DNA from: an uncultured Oribacterium sp.
Lineage (GTDB): Bacteria; Bacillota; Clostridia; Lachnospirales; Lachnospiraceae
Assembly: GCA_938030845.1 (NCBI GenBank)
Contig: CALHIC010000276.1
Span: forward strand, 1 to 6,332
Length of the DNA stretch: 6,332 nt
Reading direction: 5' to 3'
The position numbers and the translations under genes were made by a program. The notes under the pieces were generated by a model, which saw only the letters and a program-made list of their open reading frames with translations, did no database searches and was not told where the DNA came from. Positions 1 to 5,454 of the stretch are shown here, one piece after another (position 1 is the stretch's first letter; each line of letters opens with the position of its first letter).

Positions 1-37
1 GCAATATAATTCCAACAATTAAAGCGATTGATGCCAT
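1..37 (-). CDS. Possible N-terminal fragment of a membrane protein (very tentative)
   Basis: Read on the minus strand, an ATG at 37-35 opens a frame that stays open to the window edge and encodes MASIALIVGIIL, a hydrophobic stretch like the start of a membrane segment. A weak AGG lies 5 bases upstream of this ATG. The same frame is open back to a TAA at 109-107, so a GTG at 88 or TTG at 58 could also serve as start. The plus strand has a competing reading: a frame entering from the left ends at a TAG at 39-41 after IIPTIKAIDAI and could be the tail of an upstream gene. Only 12 codons are visible, and the start lies inside a palindromic repeat arm, so neither reading is secure. I do not recognise a family. 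Confidence 0.15.
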   Translation of the reverse strand, partial: MASIALIVGIIL

Positions 38-170
38 ATAGACCTGTAAAAGGGGCAATCTGAGCCCGTCGGTACTTGCGAAAAACACAGAAACTGTGTT
101 TTTCGCTTAGTATCCGCTACGAGGCGAGGTTAGCGGGAGCGTGCCCCACTTACAGGTCCATATTGCATCA
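29..170. repeat. Long nested inverted repeat that can fold into a three-way junction
   Basis: Arms at 29-57 and 142-170 pair at 25 of 29 positions (mismatches at 35/164, 40/159, 50/149 and 51/148). Nested inside is a perfect 13-bp hairpin, GCGAAAAACACAG at 78-90 with its complement at 94-106 and an AAA loop. After a small TT/T internal loop it extends through TACT/AGTA (73-76 with 109-112). A second inner hairpin pairs CCGCTA (114-119) with TAGCGG (131-136). The element is more GC-rich than the flanking DNA. The architecture fits either an intergenic palindromic repeat or small non-autonomous mobile element, or a structured RNA. It contains no recognisable gene, and no convincing target-site duplication flanks it. 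It ends about 50 bp before the pth promoter. The structure is read directly; its nature is inferred. Confidence 0.7.
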
Positions 171-176
171 GAGCGT

Positions 177-197
177 GGCTCTATATCGCTTATAGCC
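177..197. repeat. Small hairpin between the long inverted repeat and the pth promoter
   Basis: GGCT at 177-180 pairs with AGCC at 194-197, and ATA (183-185) pairs with TAT (191-193) across a 2-base bulge, giving a 7-bp interrupted stem with a 5-base loop. No T-tract follows, so it does not resemble an intrinsic terminator. It may be an outlying part of the adjacent palindromic element. Apart from this, the promoter and a short TTAAGC/GCTTAA palindrome at 260-273, I see nothing in 171-286. Confidence 0.3.
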
Positions 198-218
198 CTT
201 CACTGCAAAGCTCCCACC

Positions 219-247
219 TTGATTCGTGCTGCAAAACCCACTATAAT
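219..247 (+). promoter_or_regulatory. Sigma-A type promoter for pth-mfd
   Basis: A -35 element TTGATT (219-224, 4 of 6 to consensus) is followed by exactly 17 bases and then a perfect -10 TATAAT (242-247). Transcription should begin near 253-256, giving a leader of roughly 40 bases before pth. That leader contains the palindrome TTAAGC-GA-GCTTAA (260-273), which could form a small hairpin just upstream of the ribosome binding site. Location, spacing and strand all fit a housekeeping promoter for the pth-mfd pair. Confidence 0.75.
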
Positions 248-292
248 ACGCCTTGTGCTTTAAGCGAGCTTAAGAATAGAGAGGGTATGACT

Positions 293-886
293 ATGTGGTT
301 AATTGCTGGACTGGGAAATCCGGAGAAAAAATATGTGGGCACAAGACACAATGCCGGTTTTGCGGTGATTGATGAGCTTTGTAAGGAGCTGGGCAATCTG
401 TCTTTGGAAAGCACCAAATTCCGTGGTGCTTATACCAAGACCAGAATCGGCGGAGAAGAGGTGCTTCTTTTAAAGCCCCTTACCTATATGAACCTTTCCG
501 GGGAATCCATCGTGCCCTTGGCTCAGTACTTTAAGATTCCCAATGAGCATATTTTGGTGCTTTCCGATGAAATATCCTTTGCACCGGGAGACATTCGCAT
601 TCGGAAAAAGGGCTCTGCCGGTGGTCATAACGGGCTGAAAAATATTATCGCCCACCTGCACAGTGAAGAGTTTCCCAGAATCCGTTTAGGGGTGGGGGCC
701 AAGGGAGAAAAGGAAGATCTTGCCCACCATGTGCTTTCTCCATTTTCCAAGGCAGAACAGGCGGAGATGGAAGATGCCTACGAGAGAGCGGCAAAGGCTT
801 GTATTGCCATCGTGGAAAAGGGTATCGATCAGGCTATGAACGAGTTCAACCAAAAGAAGAAGGGAAAGGAAGAGGCTGATGCATAA
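293..886 (+). CDS. pth: Peptidyl-tRNA hydrolase Pth (SpoVC family)
   Basis: This cytosolic enzyme cleaves the ester bond in peptidyl-tRNAs that drop off the ribosome, recycling tRNA and peptide. The protein is 197 residues, normal for bacterial Pth. The catalytic set is intact: the GLGNP loop with N9, then H19-N20, the MNLSG motif with M66-N67, D92 in the SDE segment, and N113 in GGHNGLK. These correspond to E. coli N10, H20, M67-N68, D93 and N114. The C-terminus is a lysine/glutamate-rich tail. I prefer the ATG at 293 because AGGG (282-285) is then spaced 7 bases and the protein begins MWLIAGLGNP like its family. An in-frame ATG at 287 would add two residues but sits directly against the Shine-Dalgarno sequence. 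The gene overlaps mfd by 8 bp and follows a well-placed promoter, so the two are probably cotranscribed. Confidence 0.96.
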   Translation: MWLIAGLGNPEKKYVGTRHNAGFAVIDELCKELGNLSLESTKFRGAYTKTRIGGEEVLLLKPLTYMNLSGESIVPLAQYFKIPNEHILVLSDEISFAPGDIRIRKKGSAGGHNGLKNIIAHLHSEEFPRIRLGVGAKGEKEDLAHHVLSPFSKAEQAEMEDAYERAAKACIAIVEKGIDQAMNEFNQKKKGKEEADA

Positions 887-3800
887 TCTGGAAAAAATGC
901 CGGAGGAAGGCATTCTTCTACCGAAAAATCCGGCGAGTAAAACCCGGATTTTTTTTGAACTTACGGAGGCTTTGGAAAAGAAGGAGCCTTTGTTTGTGGA
1001 GGGAATTTCCGACTCTCTAAAGTCCCTTTTGGCTCTTGGTTTTCGGGGAAAATGGATTCTTTACCTTTGTAAGACGGAGGAGCGGGCAAAGGAAATTCTT
1101 CAGGATGGTAAAATCTTTGCGGAGAACTGCGTCTTATTTCCGGCGAAGGACTACCTCTTTTATAAGGCGGATACCAGAGGAAACTATATCAGTAGGGAGC
1201 GAAGCGAGTGCCTTCGGCAGCTGGTGGAGGAAGAAGAGGGGATGGTGGTGACCACCCTTCCGGCCATGCTGGAAAAGTTAGAGGGGAAAAATGCCTTTCG
1301 CCAGGCGGTGTTTACGGTGCAACTGGGACAGACGCTTTCCTTGGAAAACCTGCAAGACAATCTTCATTCCCTTGGATACCAAAGGGTGGATCAGGTGGAG
1401 AGCAGGGGGGAATACTCCCTTAGGGGAGGAATCCTGGATGTCTTTTCCAATCAAATGGAGGAGCCCCTTAGAATAGAATTTTTTGATGATGAGGTGGATA
1501 GCCTTAGATATTTTTCTTTGGAAAGCCAGCGTTCTTTGGAACAGGTGGAGGAAGCCAATATCTACCCGGTTTCCGAGCAGGGAAAGCCTTCTTCCTTAAA
1601 GGCTTTCTCTCTTTTGGATTATCTTCCCAAGGATTGCCTGGTGATTGTGGATGAGCCTGTGCGCGTTTTGGAAGAGGGAAAGAGGGTAGAGGAGGAATTT
1701 ATCGCCTACTTTTCCCAAAGAGCTGAAGTGGAAAAAGCGGAGGCGGAGAGTCAGGGACGAAAGAAAGGAAAATTTGAAAAGCTTGAGGAAGAAAAGGACC
1801 AAACGCCATTAGATCTTTTCTCTGTTAGAACGCTCATGGAGGAATGTGTCTCCCGCCCCATTTTCTTCTTTTCCAGCCTTGGAGGCCTTTCCGAATGGAC
1901 TGAGGTCTTTGAAAATCCGTTAAAATCCATTTCCGTGGAATGTAGAGAAATCCCCTTCTACGGCAAGCAGTTTGCCCAGTTTAAGGGGGATATGGAAAAG
2001 TATAAGAAGGAGAAGGTTCGGATTTCCCTGTATTCTCCGTCTCAAAGCAGAGCCTCCCGTCTTGCGGAAGAGTTAAGACAGGAGGGGCTTTCCGCCTATT
2101 GCCCGGATACTATGTCGGAGGACAGGGAAGAAGAGGAAAATCCGGGAAGCATTCGGGTTCTGCCACAGTACCTTCGAAAAGGCTTTTATTTGCCTCAGGA
2201 AAAAATCCTGGTAATGACGGAGCAGGATCTATATGGACAAAGTCTTGCAGGCAGAAAACGCCGGAAGAAAAAGCAGGTGGAAAGTCTCCACATCGGTTCT
2301 TTGACAGAGCTTCATAAGGGAGACTATGTGGTGCATGAAAGCCACGGTATCGGTATTTACGAGGGAATTGAACGAATCGTAACAGACGGAGTCAGCAAGG
2401 ACTATTTAAAGATTCTCTACGGAGACGGAGGGAATCTGTATTTGCCGGTCAATAAATTGGACGGTATTGAGAAATATGCCGGAAAGGAGGCTAAGGCTCC
2501 CAAATTAAATCGCTTAAACGGTTCCGAATGGCAGAAAACCAAGTCCAAGGTGAAGGGAGCGGTGCGGGAAATAGCAAAGGAGCTTTTGGCTCTCTACGCC
2601 AAGCGGCAGCAGGAGCGAGGCTATCCCTTTGGAAAGGATACGGTTTGGCAGAAAGAGTTTGAGGAGGCCTTCCCCTACGAGGAAACCGGAGACCAGCTTC
2701 TGGCCATTGAAGCCACCAAGGAAGACATGGAAAGTGAGAAAATCATGGACCGTCTGGTTTGCGGGGATGTGGGCTACGGAAAGACGGAAATAGCGCTTCG
2801 GGCAGCCTTTAAGGCGGTGCAGGACTCCAAGCAGGTGGCCTACCTTTGCCCCACCACCATTTTGGCCCAGCAAATCTATAACGGCTTTGTGGAGAGAATG
2901 AAGGGCTTTCCGGTGGAAGTGGGAATTCTTTCCCGTTTTCAGAGCCAAAAGGAAGTTCATAAGACGCTGGAACAGCTTGCAAGCGGGCGAATTGATGTCT
3001 TAGTGGGAACCCACAGATTACTATCAAAGGATGTGCATTTTAAAAATCTGGGGCTTTTGGTGGTGGATGAGGAACAGCGCTTCGGGGTACAGCATAAGGA
3101 GCGCATCAAGTCCTTAAAGGAAAATGTGGATGTGCTCACCCTTTCCGCAACCCCTGTTCCCAGAACCCTCCACATGTCTTTGGTGGGAATTCGAGACCTT
3201 TCTATCCTGGAGGAGGCCCCCATGGACAGACTTCCCATCCAAACCTATGTGATGGAAGAGGAGGAGGGCACCATTCGGGAGGCCATTTCCAGAGAACTTC
3301 GGAGAAACGGCCAGGTTTACTATGTGCATAATCGGGTGAAAAGCATAGAGGATACGGCGCTTCGCCTGCAAAAACTCCTTCCGGAAGCTCGTATTGCTTA
3401 TGCTCACGGGCAAATGGGAGAGAAGGAGCTGGAAGAAATCATGCTTTCCTTTATTGCCGGGGAAATTGATGTACTGGTTTCCACTACCATTATCGAAACC
3501 GGACTGGATATTCCCAATGCCAATACCCTGATTATTCAGGATGCGGATAAGATGGGACTTTCCCAGCTCTACCAGATTCGAGGCAGGGTGGGAAGATCCA
3601 ACAGAACCTCCTATGCATTTTTACTTTATAAAAAAGGAAAAAGCCTTACGGAGGAGTCGGAAAAGCGCTTAAAGGCTATTAGGGAATTTACGGAGCTGGG
3701 CTCCGGAATCCGTATTGCATTAAGAGACCTGGAAATCCGTGGAGCGGGAAATGTGTTGGGCGCAGAGCAGCACGGCCACATGGAGGCGGTGGGTTATGAG

Positions 3801-4334
3801 CTTTATACCAAGCTTCTTCGCCATGCGGTGCTTTTGGAAAAGGGAGAAAAGCAGGAAGAGGAGGACTTTGAAACCCAGCTGGATGTGGATTTGGATGCCT
3901 TTATTCCGGAAAGCTATATGGAAAATGAAGAGCAGAAGCTGGAGGCTTATCAAAAGATTGCCCTTTTAAGTAGCGAAGAAGAGAAGATGGATTTGGAGGA
4001 TGAGCTGACAGACCGTTACGGAGACCTGCCCTATCAGGTGGAAAATCTCTTCCAGGTGGCAAGCCTTCGAAATCTGCTTCATAAAGTAGGGGTAACGGAG
4101 TGTAAGATCAAAAGGGGAGAAATTCACTTTTTATTCTTTCCTAAGGCGAAAATCAATACCGCTGCCATCCCTGCTTTGATTTCCGAGTCTCAGGGGGAGA
4201 TTCGATTTGTGAATGGAGAGAGTCCCAAGCTTTTGTATAAAAAGAAGAATTTGCGGGATTTGCCCAAGATTCAGGAAAGTATGGAAAAGGCAAAGGAAAT
4301 AGCGGAAGCCCTGCTTCTCCCACTTTCCCCTTAA
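879..4334 (+). CDS. mfd: Transcription-repair coupling factor Mfd
   Basis: Mfd is an ATP-driven DNA translocase that pushes stalled RNA polymerase off DNA lesions and recruits UvrA for nucleotide excision repair. At 1151 residues it is full length (E. coli has 1148). In order: a UvrB-like N-terminal region with R182-GGILDVF; a charged linker rich in K and E at about 285-310; the CarD-like RNA polymerase-interacting domain starting near H479-KGDYVVHESHGIG; the translocase with Walker A GYGKT (K635), the DEEQ box at 730-733, SAT at 756-758, ETGLDIP from E873 and QIRGRVGR from Q899; the TRG region (RGAGNVLGAEQHGH); and a TRCF C-terminal domain. The ATG at 879 lies 8 bases after AAGGA (866-870) inside the end of pth, indicating translational coupling. 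An ATG at 897 is possible but has a poorer ribosome binding site. A terminator-like hairpin lies within codons 16-26. No motif is missing. Confidence 0.97.
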   Translation: MHNLEKMPEEGILLPKNPASKTRIFFELTEALEKKEPLFVEGISDSLKSLLALGFRGKWILYLCKTEERAKEILQDGKIFAENCVLFPAKDYLFYKADTRGNYISRERSECLRQLVEEEEGMVVTTLPAMLEKLEGKNAFRQAVFTVQLGQTLSLENLQDNLHSLGYQRVDQVESRGEYSLRGGILDVFSNQMEEPLRIEFFDDEVDSLRYFSLESQRSLEQVEEANIYPVSEQGKPSSLKAFSLLDYLPKDCLVIVDEPVRVLEEGKRVEEEFIAYFSQRAEVEKAEAESQGRKKGKFEKLEEEKDQTPLDLFSVRTLMEECVSRPIFFFSSLGGLSEWTEVFENPLKSISVECREIPFYGKQFAQFKGDMEKYKKEKVRISLYSPSQSRASRLAEELRQEGLSAYCPDTMSEDREEEENPGSIRVLPQYLRKGFYLPQEKILVMTEQDLYGQSLAGRKRRKKKQVESLHIGSLTELHKGDYVVHESHGIGIYEGIERIVTDGVSKDYLKILYGDGGNLYLPVNKLDGIEKYAGKEAKAPKLNRLNGSEWQKTKSKVKGAVREIAKELLALYAKRQQERGYPFGKDTVWQKEFEEAFPYEETGDQLLAIEATKEDMESEKIMDRLVCGDVGYGKTEIALRAAFKAVQDSKQVAYLCPTTILAQQIYNGFVERMKGFPVEVGILSRFQSQKEVHKTLEQLASGRIDVLVGTHRLLSKDVHFKNLGLLVVDEEQRFGVQHKERIKSLKENVDVLTLSATPVPRTLHMSLVGIRDLSILEEAPMDRLPIQTYVMEEEEGTIREAISRELRRNGQVYYVHNRVKSIEDTALRLQKLLPEARIAYAHGQMGEKELEEIMLSFIAGEIDVLVSTTIIETGLDIPNANTLIIQDADKMGLSQLYQIRGRVGRSNRTSYAFLLYKKGKSLTEESEKRLKAIREFTELGSGIRIALRDLEIRGAGNVLGAEQHGHMEAVGYELYTKLLRHAVLLEKGEKQEEEDFETQLDVDLDAFIPESYMENEEQKLEAYQKIALLSSEEEKMDLEDELTDRYGDLPYQVENLFQVASLRNLLHKVGVTECKIKRGEIHFLFFPKAKINTAAIPALISESQGEIRFVNGESPKLLYKKKNLRDLPKIQESMEKAKEIAEALLLPLSP
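924..956 (+). terminator. Terminator-like hairpin inside the 5' end of mfd
   Basis: AAAAATCCGG (924-933) is perfectly complementary to CCGGATTTTT (944-953), giving a 10-bp stem with a 10-base loop. The T run continues to 956, for eight T in a row. The shape, with an A-tract, a GC-rich upper stem and a T-tract, is that of a rho-independent terminator. It lies 45-78 bases inside mfd, on the coding strand, encoding roughly residues 16-26. Ribosomes translating mfd would normally mask it, so it could act as an attenuator that ends transcription when mfd translation is poor, uncoupling pth from mfd. The upper GC part is only about 4-5 bp, so efficiency may be modest, and coincidence within A/T-rich codons is possible. 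Confidence 0.4.
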
Positions 4335-4410
4335 AAAGAAAGAAAAACTATCAAATTTTTTACAAAAACAGAGAAAAACATAGGAAATCCATGGAAATAC
4401 AAGGCTTTCA

Positions 4411-4439
4411 TTGACAGGAGAAAGGGAGAAAGTTATAAT
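4411..4439 (+). promoter_or_regulatory. Perfect-consensus sigma-A promoter for the hup operon
   Basis: TTGACA (4411-4416), exactly 17 bases, then TATAAT (4434-4439): both hexamers match consensus 6 of 6 at ideal spacing. The region upstream (4335-4400) is rich in A and T runs and could act as an UP element. Transcription should start near 4446, giving a leader of about 68 bases before hup. Such a strong promoter suits HU, an abundant nucleoid protein. Apart from it, the 179-bp gap after mfd shows no convincing mfd terminator, so read-through from mfd into hup is possible. Confidence 0.92.
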
Positions 4440-4450
4440 GCACTCGTATG

Positions 4451-4496
4451 TGGGGAGTTGTGCCCCAAGTAACAAGACTACGCCGAAAAATCGGCG
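4451..4496 (+). promoter_or_regulatory. hup mRNA leader with two consecutive stem-loops
   Basis: The first hairpin pairs TGGGG (4451-4455) with CCCCA (4463-4467) around a 7-base loop and would sit about 5 bases from the predicted mRNA 5' end. The second pairs CGCCGA (4481-4486) with TCGGCG (4491-4496) around an AAAA tetraloop and ends 5 bases before the GGAGG ribosome binding site (4502-4506). No T-tract follows either stem, so they are not terminators. A 5'-end hairpin commonly protects an mRNA from decay, and the second could hold the ribosome binding site open or serve a regulator. The structures are seen in the sequence; the functions are inferred. Confidence 0.5.
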
Positions 4497-4513
4497 ATTA
4501 TGGAGGATGAAAG

Positions 4514-4786
4514 ATGAATAAAGTAGATTTGGTTTCCGCAGTAGCAAAGCAGGCAGAGTTATCTAAGAAGGATGCGGGATTAGCAGTTGAGGCTGTTTTT
4601 GATGCCATTTCTGAGGCTTTAGAGAAGGGTGATAAGGTTCAGCTTATCGGTTTCGGAACTTTCGATGTTTCTGAGAGAGCTGCAAGAGAGGGACGTAATC
4701 CAAGAACCGGAGAGACTATGAAGATTGCTGCTTCTAAGGCTCCAAGATTCAAGGCAGGTAAGGCTTTAAAGGATCGCGTGAACTAA
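4514..4786 (+). CDS. hup: DNA-binding protein HU
   Basis: HU is a small dimeric nucleoid protein that bends and compacts DNA with little sequence preference. At 90 residues it has the standard length. The family signature is present: G46-FGTF, then [13 protein letters not shown] and TGE, with the arm-tip proline P63 that intercalates into DNA, and the C-terminal [13 protein letters not shown] helix. The N-terminal [21 protein letters not shown] is the dimerisation helix pair. The ATG at 4514 lies 7 bases after a strong GGAGG. Codon use is visibly different from mfd, favouring GCT, TCT, GTT and AAG, as expected of a highly expressed gene. A consensus promoter and structured leader precede it. 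It heads a tight cluster with rqcP and divIC. Confidence 0.97.
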   Translation: MNKVDLVSAVAKQAELSKKDAGLAVEAVFDAISEALEKGDKVQLIGFGTFDVSERAAREGRNPRTGETMKIAASKAPRFKAGKALKDRVN

Positions 4787-4790
4787 TTTC

Positions 4791-5030
4791 ATGCGACTGG
4801 ATAAGTATTTGAAGGTATCTCGTCTCATAAAAAGACGCACAATTGCTAATGAAGCCTGCGATACCGGTCGAATATCTGTTAACGGAAAGGTGCAGAAGGC
4901 CTCCTATGATGTGAAAGTGGGAGATGTCATCAGCATTCGTTTCGGAGAAAAAGCAGTAGAAGCCAAGGTATTGTCGGTGCAAGAGACTGTGCGAAAGGAT
5001 GAGGCGGCAGAGCTATTTCAATATCTATGA
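4791..5030 (+). CDS. rqcP: S4-domain ribosome quality-control factor RqcP (YabO)
   Basis: The 79-residue protein is nearly all S4 RNA-binding domain: MRLDKYLKVSRLIKRRT, then GRISVNGK and VKVGDVISIRFG. It closely resembles B. subtilis YabO/RqcP, which works with RqcH to add C-terminal alanine tails to nascent chains on stalled, split 50S subunits and helps tRNA translocate there. The basic helix K14-R15-R16 is retained. The related heat-shock protein Hsp15 (HslR) is longer and less likely. The gene begins 4 bases after the hup stop with no good Shine-Dalgarno at proper distance (an AAGG lies about 18 bases upstream), so translation probably depends on coupling to hup. Its TGA overlaps the divIC ATG. 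In spore formers yabP and yabQ usually follow; they are absent here. Confidence 0.93.
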   Translation: MRLDKYLKVSRLIKRRTIANEACDTGRISVNGKVQKASYDVKVGDVISIRFGEKAVEAKVLSVQETVRKDEAAELFQYL

Positions 5031-5335
5031 GAAAGCAAGAGAAACAGAAAAGAAAAGTGTTTAAACATGGGGTTACTGTCTTGGGATTGTTCATGGTGGT
5101 AGCCCTTCTTGCTATTGTTATTTTTGTTCGAGGCAGAGAGCTTACGGAGAAAAATAAAAATTATCTTGCTATGGAAGAGAGTTTGGCTGAGGAGTACAGT
5201 AAGGAAGAGCAACGAGCTAAAGCTCTGGAAGAGAAAAAAGTCTATGTGAAGACCAAAGAGTATATCATGGAAGAAGCAAGAGAGATATTTGGATTGCAGA
5301 TGCCGGATGAGATTATTGTAAGGCCGAAAGAGTAA
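5027..5335 (+). CDS. divIC: Septum formation initiator, DivIC/FtsB family
   Basis: This is a 102-residue bitopic membrane protein. It has a basic cytoplasmic N-terminus (about 1-13), one transmembrane segment (about 14-34, VTVLGLFMVVALLAIVIFV), a charged coiled coil (about 37-72) and the conserved C-terminal motif YIMEEAREIFGLQMPDEIIV. Family members pair with FtsL and recruit or activate septal wall synthesis together with DivIB/FtsQ. It lies next to rqcP, as divIC does (with yabP and yabQ between) in B. subtilis. The ATG overlaps the rqcP TGA (ATGA), and no proper Shine-Dalgarno is present, which indicates translation by reinitiation after rqcP. It is the last gene before a terminator-like hairpin. 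The assignment to DivIC rather than another FtsB-like protein rests mostly on gene order. Confidence 0.9.
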   Translation: MRKQEKQKRKVFKHGVTVLGLFMVVALLAIVIFVRGRELTEKNKNYLAMEESLAEEYSKEEQRAKALEEKKVYVKTKEYIMEEAREIFGLQMPDEIIVRPKE

Positions 5336-5355
5336 AGACTGAAAGAGGAAAACCG

Positions 5356-5386
5356 TATGTCATAGTAGACTTTATCTATGTCATAG
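5356..5386. repeat. Paired 10-bp direct repeats with palindromic cores, 21 bp apart
   Basis: TATGTCATAG occurs at 5356-5365 and again at 5377-5386. Each copy holds the palindrome TATG-T-CATA; the second extends it to CTATG-T-CATAG. The 21-bp period equals two helical turns, so both sites face the same side of the DNA, as is typical of paired operators. CATAG (5361-5365) and CTATG (5376-5380) could also pair as a small RNA hairpin. A weak promoter candidate overlaps them: TAGACT (5366-5371), 18 bases, TAGGAT (5390-5395). No factor is assigned. Confidence 0.45.
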
Positions 5387-5399
5387 GGTTAGGATTAGA

Positions 5400-5435
5400 G
5401 AAAAGCGAAAGAGGAAGATTCTTCTTTCGTTTTTC
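5400..5435 (+). terminator. Terminator-like hairpin between divIC and tilS
   Basis: A 16-bp stem pairs 5400-5415 with 5420-5435, with two G-T pairs (5405/5430 and 5413/5422) and a 4-base loop at 5416-5419. The core is CGAAAGAGGA opposite TCTTCTTTCG, followed by TTTTTCCTTT. The AAAA on the left and TTTTT on the right give the A-tract/T-tract pattern of an intrinsic terminator, able in principle to work on either strand. It would close the hup-rqcP-divIC transcript, or attenuate tilS, whose ATG lies 19 bases beyond. The stem is low in GC, so termination is probably partial. Confidence 0.55.
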
Positions 5436-5454
5436 CTTTGTATACAGGGATAAA

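Noticed and set aside
29..170. Insertion sequence or CRISPR interpretation of the upstream repeat
   Set aside because: There is no transposase frame, no clear target-site duplication and no regularly spaced repeats with spacers; only a single nested inverted repeat is visible.
1582..1607. Perfect 9-bp hairpin (GAAAGCCTT/AAGGCTTTC) inside mfd
   Set aside because: The stem is followed by TCTCTTTTGG rather than a clean T run, and it sits in mid-gene, so it is likely a chance structure from codon content.
2514..2960. 148-codon open frame on the minus strand within mfd
   Set aside because: It lies wholly opposite conserved Mfd translocase sequence, has no recognisable domain, and is explained by the codon bias of mfd on the other strand.
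4304..4318. Small hairpin GAAGC-CCT-GCTTC at the end of mfd, considered as its terminator
   Set aside because: The stem is only five base pairs and lies before the stop codon, and the following bases are C-rich and then A-rich without a T-tract.
4131..4547. 138-codon minus-strand frame spanning the mfd end, the hup promoter and the hup start
   Set aside because: It runs antisense through a strong promoter and two conserved genes, and its product looks like low-complexity translation of an A/T-rich gap.
5336..5454. T-box or other riboswitch ahead of tilS
   Set aside because: The gap is only 119 bases, with no T-box consensus sequence or multi-stem aptamer; it shows only the direct repeats and one terminator-like hairpin.
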